Shown in pieces: positions 1 through 6,817 of a DNA stretch of 16,123 bases. Under the pieces are notes generated by a model. It saw only the letters and a program-made list of their open reading frames with translations, did not search any database and had not been told where the DNA came from. Source of the stretch: Ruminococcaceae bacterium UBA1448 (GTDB taxonomy: Bacteria > Bacillota > Clostridia > Oscillospirales > Ruminococcaceae); assembly GCA_002329405.1 (NCBI GenBank), contig DCTE01000136.1:1-16123 (forward strand), given 5' to 3'. Made by a program: the position numbers and the translations under genes. Every line of letters begins with the position of its first letter. Positions within the stretch are counted from its first letter, which is position 1.

Positions 1-96
1 GCCGAACCAGTACCAGCTGCCGCCGATCTTTGCCCAAGCCGATTCATACCGGGTGCCGTCCGCTTTCACATAATACCAGTCGCTGTAATCTTCCAC
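1..96 (-). pseudogene. Continuation of the cell-wall-binding repeat frame beyond the TAG
   Basis: Read by hand in the same frame as the upstream protein, the 32 codons after the TAG are fully open and encode further binding-repeat sequence, including SDWYYVKADGTRYESAW and KIGGSWYWFG. These show the typical W-Y-Y/F plus D-G pattern of the repeats before the stop. The frame runs off the left window edge, so the length of the remainder is unknown. There is no obvious new ribosome binding site or ATG in this stretch, so it is expressed only if the TAG is read through or is a recent mutation or sequencing error. I call it the broken-off 3' part of the same gene. Confidence 0.7.
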
Positions 97-1296
97 CTAG
101 CAGTTGGCCTGCATTTTGCCGTCTGCACCGAGGTAGACATATTTTCCGTCTTTCAGCCGCCAGCAGCTGACGACACCTGCGCCGTAGTCGTTGAGGTAGT
201 ACCAGTTTCCATCTGCCTGATACCATCCAGAGCGGAGCATATTTCCATCTTGGTCATAGATGTAGGCTTTTCCATCCTGATAAACGACGCCAGCAGAGGC
301 AGGAGTGGTGTCGCTTTCTTCCTGCAAAACGCCGTTCTGGTCAAAGGTATAGGTTTTGCCGTTGATGGTCTGCGTACCGGTGACCATCTTGCAGTCAGTG
401 TCAAAGTAGTAGGTCCTATCACCAAAGGTCTTAAACGAGTTTGGGGTGATGCCGTAATACTTTTGATAAAAGTCGAGACTGGTATCGGTCCGAAAGATTC
501 CGTTCATCTGACTGGAAGTCAGGTCACGAATCAGATAACTGTCCGCAGCGTATATCGCAGGATAATAGAGCGCTTCGCTGTTGCCGGAGACAACCACACG
601 GCAGTCAGAATACTCGGCCAGTCTTCCCAACGAGCGGACGGTGTCGGGGAGATAGACGGTAAAATGCTGTTGCAGACCTTCATAGTCCCGTCTGGCAAAT
701 TCAATCCCCCAATCCTCAATCTCTGTGACCCCCCAGGGGATGACCACTGAATCCAAAGAGGTGTACAAAAAGGCGTTGCCGCATATCTTCTCCAGACTTT
801 CCGTCAGGGTTAACTCCTGTTTTGCGCTGGGAACCCGTATCAGTTCGGTCAGTTTTTTGTTATAGAGGGTGCCATCATAAGCAGCGTAGTATGGATTCTC
901 GGGGGATACTTCATAGTTATCCGATGCAGAAAGATAGAAGTTTAATGTCCCATTGTCAGATGTATCTGAGATTGTTTTCAAATCCTCTCCCAGGTAAACT
1001 GTTTCTGCAACAATATTGCAGGATACTTCAGAGATTCCATACAGTTCAATGCGCTCGATTTCGCCGGTGCTGCCAATGCCGTCAATTGCCTGGCTGGCGC
1101 TGCTGTCCAGTACGGAATTCCCGTTTCCAGTCAGGATCAGGGTATCGGTGGTGTCGTTGTAGCGCCATTGGATGTCGCTGTCTGGTAAGGTTCCGTTTGT
1201 CTCAGCGGCTGAAGCTGAAATGGGCTGAAGAGTTGCTGATAAACTGAAAAGGAGAAGAAAGGATGTTACTTTTAACAATTTTTTCTGTTTATTCAT
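97..1296 (-). CDS. Secreted LRR / cell-wall-binding repeat protein, cut by in-frame TAG
   Basis: A surface or secreted protein of 399 residues as far as the TAG. Residues 1-31 are a Sec signal peptide: a Lys-rich N-terminus, a hydrophobic core and a SASA-A cleavage region. The middle, about residues 125-240, resembles BspA-like leucine-rich repeats (LRR_5), with phrases such as LEKICGNAF and SVVIPWGVTEI. From about residue 290 there are aromatic/Gly cell-wall-binding repeats of the choline-binding type (TYYFDTDCKMVTG, NWYYLNDYG, KYVYLGADGKM). The family normally attaches non-covalently to teichoic acids or wall glycan. ATG at 1296 is preferred because AAGGAG lies 8 nt upstream; an in-frame GTG at 1305 overlaps that ribosome binding site. 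The frame ends at TAG (97-99), yet the same frame continues with canonical repeats to position 1, so this is probably only part of the intended protein. The function of the LRR part is unknown. Confidence 0.85.
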   Translation of the reverse strand: MNKQKKLLKVTSFLLLFSLSATLQPISASAAETNGTLPDSDIQWRYNDTTDTLILTGNGNSVLDSSASQAIDGIGSTGEIERIELYGISEVSCNIVAETVYLGEDLKTISDTSDNGTLNFYLSASDNYEVSPENPYYAAYDGTLYNKKLTELIRVPSAKQELTLTESLEKICGNAFLYTSLDSVVIPWGVTEIEDWGIEFARRDYEGLQQHFTVYLPDTVRSLGRLAEYSDCRVVVSGNSEALYYPAIYAADSYLIRDLTSSQMNGIFRTDTSLDFYQKYYGITPNSFKTFGDRTYYFDTDCKMVTGTQTINGKTYTFDQNGVLQEESDTTPASAGVVYQDGKAYIYDQDGNMLRSGWYQADGNWYYLNDYGAGVVSCWRLKDGKYVYLGADGKMQANC

Positions 1297-1328
1297 GCTG
1301 ATCACTCCTTAAACATATTACAACTGAT

Positions 1329-1357
1329 TTAATAAAAATGTTGCAGTCATTTTACAA
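1329..1357 (-). promoter_or_regulatory. Weak candidate promoter for the wall-binding protein gene
   Basis: The AT-rich gap 1297-1481 must hold the promoter of the wall-binding gene. One candidate is TTGTAA (1352-1357) and TATTAA (1329-1334) with a 17-nt spacer, four of six matches in each box. A perfect TATAAT also lies at 1366-1371 but has no convincing -35 box at 16-18 nt. Neither choice is secure, and nothing else is evident in this gap. Confidence 0.3.
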
Positions 1358-1481
1358 TACGATCAATTATATAAACAGATTTTGTTTAAAAATGCAGACA
1401 GAAAATCCGTATAGTTTACAAAAAATTCATATAATAATAGCAAGTGGACGTCAGCTTTGACTGTTTTCCATGATATCCCCA

Positions 1482-1539
1482 GAAAAAACAAAACGGAAAC
1501 AGATCGCACTGTGTATGCACAGTACAGTCTGTTTCCGTT
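1482..1539 (-). terminator. Intrinsic terminator of the selenium operon
   Basis: A perfect 12-bp inverted repeat (AACGGAAACAGA at 1492-1503, TCTGTTTCCGTT at 1528-1539) encloses a smaller hairpin, CTGTG-TATG-CACAG. On the minus strand it is followed by a T-rich tract (1482-1493, TTTTGTTTTTT). It begins about 25 nt past the stop codon of the YqeC-XdhC gene, as expected for the operon end. Confidence 0.85.
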
Positions 1540-1562
1540 CGGCATTGAATATAAATCCGGTT

Positions 1563-2924
1563 TCAGCGGATGGGGATATACAAAATGGTGTTGGCTCCTG
1601 CGCAGGCCATGCCGATGTCTTCCAGGACGACCCGTTCGCTGGTCACTTTGTCGATGGTGCGTGCCCGGTCGATGACCTTTCTTTCCATGATGCCGCCGCC
1701 GATGGTGTCGATGACGCCGTTTTCGGTCACCAGCATCATTGACCCGACGTCGCGGGGGCTGGAGCCCTTCTTTTCGGTCAGGATACAGAGGACGCCGCTT
1801 TCTTTGCTGTCCAGCAGTTCCCTGGACGCGCTGGAATGGGGGGCAGCATTTTTGACCTGGATGATCTGGGCGAGGATGCTGACGGCGATTTCCGCCGGGG
1901 TATTGGCCCGGATGTCCAGCCCGATCGGCGCGAAGATGCGGTCATTCCACAATTCGCCGAGTGCTTCTTTTGCCCTTGCGACCTTGACTTTGGAGCCGAT
2001 CATCCCGAGATAGGGCGGGTCAGCCGGCAAAAGCTGGCGGGCGCAGCTCCTGTCCGCCTTGTGCCCGCTGGTGACGATGCAGTAATAGGCATTGGGCAGC
2101 AGATATTGGTGGAGGTTTTCGAAATCATCACAGATAACCTGCCTTGCCATATAAAACCGGTCGGTATTGGCGAATTCCTCCCGGTCGTCCATGACCACGA
2201 CGTCCATGTCCAGAATGGGCGCCATCCTCGCCAGTGCGAGGGAGACATGCCCGCCGCCGCACAGAAACAGCACCGGCTTTTCGGCAAACCATGCCGGCTG
2301 TAAGACAGAGACGTCCATCCCCTCATTGATCAGGCTGGCCACCGCCCGCTGATAGAGGGTATAGCCGACACAGTGGGTTACAATCGGGATATTGGGATAT
2401 TTGAGCGAGAGCGGCTGGAGGTAGGCTTTCTGGATAAGTTCCGCCAGGTGGGCGGGGGTCACAGTATCCTTTTCATCGACCCCCAGCAGCGCGCAGACCT
2501 CTTCCAGCCGGAAGGCTGCTTCCCCGAATGTCTTCCCGAGTGCGTGCATCCCCATGATGACGGTGATGGTATCCGCATTGTCATAGATCACCGGTTCGGT
2601 CTGGTTGCAGGCCTTGATCGGATGGTGTCTGGAACCGTCCGCCTCGACCAGTACGACGTCGGCAAGTGCGCAGGCTTCCCGATAGACTTCCGGGTCGAGC
2701 GGGCCGATTTTGCCGTCCTTTGCCGGGAGCCCGGCCATGCAGTACCCGCAGGTGTCCAACTGCCTTTGGATGTCGGAGAGTTCGCCGGACAGCAGGGTGT
2801 CGGGTTCCGCCATCATATGGGTCGAGGTGCAGACCAGCACCCGTCGGCCCTGCGACCGTTCCTGTTCTGCCCGCCGGTGGATATAGGAAGTTTTTCCCCC
2901 TGCACCTGTTACAAATTCAATCAT
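1563..2924 (-). CDS. YqeC-XdhC fusion: selenium-dependent molybdenum hydroxylase accessory protein
   Basis: A 453-residue fusion. Residues 1-212 match YqeC, the P-loop-like accessory protein of selenium-dependent molybdenum hydroxylases: TGAGGKTS at 6-13 is a Walker-A-like loop, and VLVEADGSRHHPIKA (91-105) is the family signature. Residues 217-358 are the Rossmann-type XdhC_C domain (LCGGGHVSLALARMA, VTSGHKAD, YLGMIGSKVK, IGLDIRANTPAEIA). Residues 375-453 are an XdhC_CoxI domain (KKGSSPRDVGSMML, IGGGIMERKV, Cys441). XdhC proteins bind molybdenum cofactor and promote its sulfuration and insertion into the apo-hydroxylase, so here the product probably helps deliver a Se- or S-modified cofactor. 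In ordinary XdhC the CoxI part comes first; here the order is reversed. The ATG overlaps the upstream stop as ATGA. This is the last gene of the operon, followed by a terminator. Confidence 0.88.
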   Translation of the reverse strand: MIEFVTGAGGKTSYIHRRAEQERSQGRRVLVCTSTHMMAEPDTLLSGELSDIQRQLDTCGYCMAGLPAKDGKIGPLDPEVYREACALADVVLVEADGSRHHPIKACNQTEPVIYDNADTITVIMGMHALGKTFGEAAFRLEEVCALLGVDEKDTVTPAHLAELIQKAYLQPLSLKYPNIPIVTHCVGYTLYQRAVASLINEGMDVSVLQPAWFAEKPVLFLCGGGHVSLALARMAPILDMDVVVMDDREEFANTDRFYMARQVICDDFENLHQYLLPNAYYCIVTSGHKADRSCARQLLPADPPYLGMIGSKVKVARAKEALGELWNDRIFAPIGLDIRANTPAEIAVSILAQIIQVKNAAPHSSASRELLDSKESGVLCILTEKKGSSPRDVGSMMLVTENGVIDTIGGGIMERKVIDRARTIDKVTSERVVLEDIGMACAGANTILYIPIR

Positions 2925-4015
2925 CTTCTTTTCTCCTCAATCAGTTGGCGGATAGCTGCCGCTGCATAGTCCACCTGCTGTTTAGTCACATCATGCCCGA
3001 AGCTCAGCCGAAGCGACGCTTCCACCCCATACATCCGGTGGACCAGCGGGGCGCATTGAGCGCCATACCGGGTCTGAATCCCATAACGTACGGCCAGCTG
3101 GTCGCTCAGCCAGCTGCCGGACACCCCATCGGCCACCAGGCTGACGATTCCAATGTGTTTCATCTGCGGGTCTTGCAGAAAACGAATCCCCTCGATGTCG
3201 GATAACCGGTCGATCAGCCGCTGCCGGAGTGTGGACTGGTCGGCAGCGGGATGGCTTCTGAGGTATTGGATGCCGGTCATCAGGCTGATGATCCCCGGCA
3301 CATTTAAAGTCCCGGCCTCATAGATTTCCGGCCAGTTCTGCGGCTGTTCCAGCTCCATCGAGTGGGTACCGGTGCCGCCCTGTTTGGGGGAAGGGAAGAG
3401 CGGCTGGTCTTTTATGCAGAACCCGCCGATTCCCTGCAGCCCATGCAGCCCCTTGTGTCCGGTAAAGCAGAGGACGTCCATATCTTCCATCGAGACCGGC
3501 AGTATCCCTGCACTCTGTGCGGTATCGACGACAAACAGAATCCCTCTTTCCCGGCAGAGTGCGCCTGCCGCGCGGATATCCAGGATACCGCCTGTTACAT
3601 TGGACACATGGCTGCAAACCATCAGCGAAACATCCTCTGCCAGCAGCCTTTCCAGTTCATCGGTATGGCCGTTCCAGACAACCATCTCCGCCCCAATCGC
3701 ATGCAGGACACGGAGCACGCTGTTGTGTTCAAATACGCTGCAAACCACCCGGTCTCCTTTTTTGACCAGCCCCTTTAATACGACGTTGAGGCTCTCGGTG
3801 ATGCCGCTGGTAAAGATGACATGGTCGGGGCGGGGGACGCTGAAAAAGTCTGCCACCGTTTTGCGGGCCTGGTAAACCAGCCTGCTTGCTTTCAGGCTGG
3901 CGGGGTAACTGCCCCGGGAGGGGTTCGCCGGATGGCTCAGGTAGTCCAGCAGGGCATGTTTTGTCTCCTCCGGCACAAATCCGCTTGTTGCGGCCGCGTC
4001 AAACTGATACACCAC
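2921..4015 (-). CDS. Cysteine desulfurase-like PLP enzyme of the orphan-SelD cluster (EF2568-type)
   Basis: A class V aminotransferase-fold, PLP-dependent enzyme of about 364 residues. Numbered from the GTG at 4015, the cofactor-binding set is visible: His97 in VFEHNS, Asp164 in VVDTAQSAG, and the Schiff-base Lys188 in FTGHKGLHG. The probable catalytic persulfide/selenide Cys is Cys321 in YGAQCAPLVH. The sequence fits the cysteine desulfurase family found beside orphan selD genes rather than housekeeping IscS or NifS; it could release S or Se from (seleno)cysteine for cofactor modification. An open frame begins at a TTG at 4045, but GGAGG lies 9 nt before the GTG at 4015, and members start close to the Y-x-(D/F)-x-A-A-T motif, so 4015 (or the adjacent GTG at 4012) is preferred. 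It overlaps the yqeB end by 17 nt, which suggests translational coupling. Confidence 0.88.
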   Translation of the reverse strand: MVYQFDAAATSGFVPEETKHALLDYLSHPANPSRGSYPASLKASRLVYQARKTVADFFSVPRPDHVIFTSGITESLNVVLKGLVKKGDRVVCSVFEHNSVLRVLHAIGAEMVVWNGHTDELERLLAEDVSLMVCSHVSNVTGGILDIRAAGALCRERGILFVVDTAQSAGILPVSMEDMDVLCFTGHKGLHGLQGIGGFCIKDQPLFPSPKQGGTGTHSMELEQPQNWPEIYEAGTLNVPGIISLMTGIQYLRSHPAADQSTLRQRLIDRLSDIEGIRFLQDPQMKHIGIVSLVADGVSGSWLSDQLAVRYGIQTRYGAQCAPLVHRMYGVEASLRLSFGHDVTKQQVDYAAAAIRQLIEEKRR

Positions 4016-4787
4016 GTAAAATCGCCTCCAGTACACCCCCTGCAATGCACCGCGCCTTGTCGGAGATGGTATCGCAGTTTTTGACCTGGTCGGTGCGCGG
4101 GTCGATGTCCGCCATCTTGAGCTGAACCGTCACCGGGTAGCCGTCCGGCAGGATTCCCCTGAGCAGCCCGTCCATTGTCGCTTTGACCGGCTGTCCGCCG
4201 ACAAGGGCGAGCGGTTCTCCTTCTTTGACAATATCGCCGATCTGGCGGAGGCAGCGCATCTCCCCGGCATATGGGCTGTGCACCACCCGCTGGATGGAAA
4301 ACCCCTGGATGTCCCCAGGGATACCGGTGTTTGGGATTGCACAGCCGAAGGTGTAGATTCTGCCCAGATGATGCCCCCGCTTGGTTTCGACGACATAGTG
4401 GCAGTCCTTCCCGGCTTCAAATCCAGGCCCGACCCCGACGACGACCGGTGCCATGTCGATTCTGGTCCCCAAATTTCTTTTGGCGATGATCGCGTCGACG
4501 ACCGCGTCAAACCGTTCGGTTTTGAGCAGCATAGCTTCCGGGTCGACCATCACCGCGATCTGATGGCGGGAAAAAGCCTCTTTTGCCTCGGCAAATGAAT
4601 CCACCCGCACCGCCGTGACCCCTTCGATCTCCCAGCTGCCGCGATAGACCGCTTCGCTGAAAGAGACCCGCCGCCGGATGCTGGACGGGTGCTCCACCTC
4701 AAGCGCGACCAGTTCAAATCCGCAGCCTGCCAGCTTGTGGAGAATCCCGCTTGCCAGGTCGCCTGCGCCCCTTACCAATACCCTCAT
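3999..4787 (-). CDS. yqeB: YqeB, EF2563-family selenium-dependent molybdenum hydroxylase system protein
   Basis: A 262-residue cytoplasmic protein of the YqeB/EF2563 family, which co-occurs with selD-linked molybdenum hydroxylases. Its biochemical role is not established; cofactor maturation is inferred from genomic context. A Gly-rich nucleotide-binding-like start (LVRGAGDLASG, residues 4-14) is followed by the family core VVVGVGPGFEAGKDCHYVVE (115-134) and RGHHLGRIY. A C-terminal part (VHSPYAGEMRCLRQIGDIVKEGEPLALV) resembles a biotinyl/lipoyl-like beta fold. Its ATG overlaps the yedF stop as ATGA, and its 3' end overlaps the desulfurase gene, so it is firmly part of one operon. Confidence 0.9.
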   Translation of the reverse strand: MRVLVRGAGDLASGILHKLAGCGFELVALEVEHPSSIRRRVSFSEAVYRGSWEIEGVTAVRVDSFAEAKEAFSRHQIAVMVDPEAMLLKTERFDAVVDAIIAKRNLGTRIDMAPVVVGVGPGFEAGKDCHYVVETKRGHHLGRIYTFGCAIPNTGIPGDIQGFSIQRVVHSPYAGEMRCLRQIGDIVKEGEPLALVGGQPVKATMDGLLRGILPDGYPVTVQLKMADIDPRTDQVKNCDTISDKARCIAGGVLEAILRGVSV

Positions 4788-5395
4788 GGTACAATCACCT
4801 TGTCAGCCGCGGCCATCGTTTCGACAATCTCATACATATTCGAGACGCCGCCGATGACCAGCTTTTCTTTTAATCCGTAATAGTCCAGACAGGTCCCGCA
4901 GGTCAGGATACGCACGCCTTTTTGTTCCAGCGTCCGCAAATCTTCCAGCAGCGGGGAACCCTCACAGGTGTAGTAGGCCCCCTGGTTGTAGAACAGGATG
5001 ACCGCAGGGAGGATATCCTGCTTGGTCAGCGCAAAAAAGAAGGCGGAGAGCAGCTTTTTGGACAATACCGGGTCGCCCTGTCCCATCCCTTCCTTGTTGA
5101 TGGCGACCGCATAACCGGCGGACTGGCAGCATTCTGCCGGGGGAACAGGCTGTCCGGCTGGCTGGGCAGCAGCCGGTGTATCGGGCTGGCCGCTTCTGGA
5201 CAGGGTGACCAGATAGTCCTCGCTTGATGCGGCATGGCTGCACGCATACCCCTTTACCCGCGCCATCTTTTCGATATTCTGCACCGCGACAAAGTTGTCG
5301 ACGATGACTTGAATCTCCTGTTCGGTTTCCATCGCTTCTTTGGCCATAACCACCGGAATCGGGCAGACTTTTTTTCTCGCGTCAATCTGTTTCAT
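4784..5395 (-). CDS. yedF: YedF-type sulfurtransferase-like selenium metabolism protein
   Basis: A 203-residue two-domain protein. Residues 1-66 are a TusA/SirA-like domain with the C11-P-I-P motif (KKVCPIPVVMAKEA), whose Cys carries persulfide in TusA relatives. Residues 67-93 are an Ala/Pro/Gln linker. Residues 94-203 are a DsrE-like domain with Cys166 and Cys169 in LTCGTCLDYYG followed by VIGGVSNMYEIVETM, the signature of the selenium-metabolism YedF family. A role as Se or S carrier between the desulfurase-like enzyme and SelD or the cofactor is inferred from family and neighbours. GAGGT lies 6 nt before the ATG, which begins 3 nt after the selD stop. All putative reactive sites are encoded as Cys; no Sec codon is present. 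Confidence 0.9.
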   Translation of the reverse strand: MKQIDARKKVCPIPVVMAKEAMETEQEIQVIVDNFVAVQNIEKMARVKGYACSHAASSEDYLVTLSRSGQPDTPAAAQPAGQPVPPAECCQSAGYAVAINKEGMGQGDPVLSKKLLSAFFFALTKQDILPAVILFYNQGAYYTCEGSPLLEDLRTLEQKGVRILTCGTCLDYYGLKEKLVIGGVSNMYEIVETMAAADKVIVP

Positions 5396-5398
5396 AGT

Positions 5399-6394
5399 TT
5401 ACCTCACAATAATGGATACATCTGTTTTTGGGATGATCTTTGCGACCTGCCAGCAGGGGAACAGCCGCTGCACCTGCTCTGCGTGCTCTTCCGAAACGGA
5501 AAACAGCAGCCCGCCGGAGGTCTGGGCGTCAAACCCGATTTCCTCTTCAAAAAAGCCGCCGCCTTCAAACCGGATACGGTCCCCCAGATAGTTGCGGTTG
5601 TTCTGCGCGGCAGCCGTCAGATAAAACGAATCGACACACCGCCGGCAGTCGTCAAAACAGGGGAGCGCCTTCCCGTCCACGACCGCCGTATACTGCCCGT
5701 GCAGCATCTCATCCAGATGGACATACAGCCCAAACCCGGTCACATCGGTGCAGGCGTGAATCCATTCAAACGGGATATGATCAAGCAGCCGGTTGTTGAG
5801 GGTGGTCATCGAACCGAGTGCCTCTTTGACCGCTTCCGGGTTCGCGTCGCCGACCTGCCTGCTGGCCATGATGATGCCGGTGCCCAGCTTTTTGGTCAGG
5901 AAGAGGACGTCCCCTTCCCGGACGGTGTCGTTGCGCAGGATTTTGTCCACATCGACGATGCCGGTCACACTCAGCCCGTATTTGATGTCTTCATCGACGA
6001 TCGAATGCCCGCCGACCAGCGTTGCCCCGGCTTCGAGGACTTTTGCATTACCGCCTTCCAGAATCTTTCCCAGCTCGTTCAGGTCGAGTTTGTCCGGGAA
6101 ACAGACGATGTTCAGCGCGGTCAGCGGCCTGCCGCCCATCGCGTAGATATCGCTCAGCGCGTTGGTGGCCGCAACCTGCCCAAAAATATACGGGTCTTCG
6201 ATCATCGGCGGGAAGAAGTCCAGCGTGCTGATGATTGCCTGGCGGTCGTTGATCTGGTAGATTGCGCCGTCGTCATGGCTGTCAAATCCGACCAGGACAT
6301 GCGGGTCGCTGCTTTTTTCCAGGCCGGAAAGGATTCTGCTCAGTGCTCCGGCCCCGAGTTTTGCGGTACATCCGCCTGATTTGCAGTAGATCAT
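5399..6394 (-). CDS. selD: Selenide, water dikinase (selenophosphate synthetase)
   Basis: SelD makes selenophosphate from selenide and ATP. The 331-residue protein is near the usual length (E. coli SelD has 347). The catalytic loop is short: GGCTAKLGAGAL gives Cys9 and Lys12 with the C-x-x-K spacing of E. coli Cys17/Lys20, within a degenerate version of the usual GCGCK motif. Metal/ATP ligands appear at DSHDDGAIY (38-46), STLDFFPPMIEDPY (56-69) and FGQVAATNALSDIYAMGG (71-88); HACTDVTGFGLYVHL and GFDAQTSGGLLFSV match the C-terminal AIRS-type domain. The catalytic residue is Cys (TGT), not Sec. The ATG overlaps the DUF3343 stop as ATGA. With no selA or selB nearby and YqeB/YqeC/XdhC genes attached, it probably serves a selenium-dependent molybdenum hydroxylase rather than selenocysteine synthesis. 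Confidence 0.95.
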   Translation of the reverse strand: MIYCKSGGCTAKLGAGALSRILSGLEKSSDPHVLVGFDSHDDGAIYQINDRQAIISTLDFFPPMIEDPYIFGQVAATNALSDIYAMGGRPLTALNIVCFPDKLDLNELGKILEGGNAKVLEAGATLVGGHSIVDEDIKYGLSVTGIVDVDKILRNDTVREGDVLFLTKKLGTGIIMASRQVGDANPEAVKEALGSMTTLNNRLLDHIPFEWIHACTDVTGFGLYVHLDEMLHGQYTAVVDGKALPCFDDCRRCVDSFYLTAAAQNNRNYLGDRIRFEGGGFFEEEIGFDAQTSGGLLFSVSEEHAEQVQRLFPCWQVAKIIPKTDVSIIVR

Positions 6395-6609
6395 ATTTCC
6401 ATCACCACCATTTTTTCATAGGCAATGCCATTTTCCCGCAGGTATCCTTCCCAGTAATCCCGGTCAAGACGGCTGGTCGCCCAGGCAAACCCGCATCCCG
6501 CCGAAATCGCGGTAGGCAGCGGGATGATGCGTCCCTCCCGGCAGATTTCCTCCAGCGCGAGGGCCTGGTACACCGAATCAAACGCGATGATCAGTCTGGT
6601 TTGGGTCAT
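6391..6609 (-). CDS. DUF3343 mini-protein, putative Se/S carrier
   Basis: A 72-residue protein (MTQTRLIIAFDSVYQALALE...) of the DUF3343 type: a small single-domain protein with a conserved Gly-Cys-Gly element (SAGCGFAW), found beside yedF and selD and described as a putative selenium or sulfur carrier. No function has been shown that I know of. An open frame extends 30 codons further upstream to 6699, but that start lies inside the promoter -35 box (6694-6699). The ATG at 6609 is preceded by AGGTGG at 4 nt, so it is chosen. It is the first gene of the operon, and its TGA overlaps the selD ATG. Confidence 0.85.
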   Translation of the reverse strand: MTQTRLIIAFDSVYQALALEEICREGRIIPLPTAISAGCGFAWATSRLDRDYWEGYLRENGIAYEKMVVMEI

Positions 6610-6670
6610 TTGTCCACCTGCTTTCGGTAAAAGGCTGCCGTTCTTCTCATACAAGATGAACGTTGTCCTT

Positions 6671-6699
6671 ATTATACCACCAGTAAAGTGTTTTTTCAA
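6671..6699 (-). promoter_or_regulatory. Sigma-A promoter of the selenium operon
   Basis: On the minus strand, TTGAAA (6694-6699) and a perfect TATAAT (6671-6676) are separated by exactly 17 nt. The expected start near 6664 gives a leader of about 55 nt before the DUF3343 gene. I see no convincing operator or riboswitch in that short leader. Confidence 0.85.
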
Positions 6700-6743
6700 T
6701 CATAACCGGAATACAAAAGCTGCAAACCTCCTTCCCTGCGCGC

Positions 6744-6788
6744 AAAAACCCGCCCGGGATCCCGAAAAACGGTTCCGGACGGGTTTTT
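6744..6788 (-). terminator. Intrinsic terminator after the solute-binding lipoprotein gene
   Basis: Minus-strand arms AAAAACCCGTCCGG and CCGGGCGGGTTTTT (6775-6788 and 6744-6757) pair over 14 bp with one G-U wobble; the right arm ends in a T tract. It sits about 30 nt past the stop at 6818 and isolates this operon from the selenium operon promoter downstream. Confidence 0.85.
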
Positions 6789-6817
6789 ACAGATTTAATG
6801 GGAGGGAACGTGAATGT

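Noticed and set aside
1492..1539. Palindrome as a mobile-element end or attachment site
   Set aside because: The T tract on the minus strand and the position just after the operon stop explain it as a terminator; no transposase or integrase is near.
5234..6379. 381-codon open frame on the plus strand
   Set aside because: Antisense shadow of selD and yedF, both clearly recognised on the minus strand.
1563..6609. Selenocysteine (in-frame TGA) codons in the selenium operon
   Set aside because: All six frames are intact and the reactive positions are Cys codons; every TGA seen is a true gene end, mostly in ATGA overlaps.
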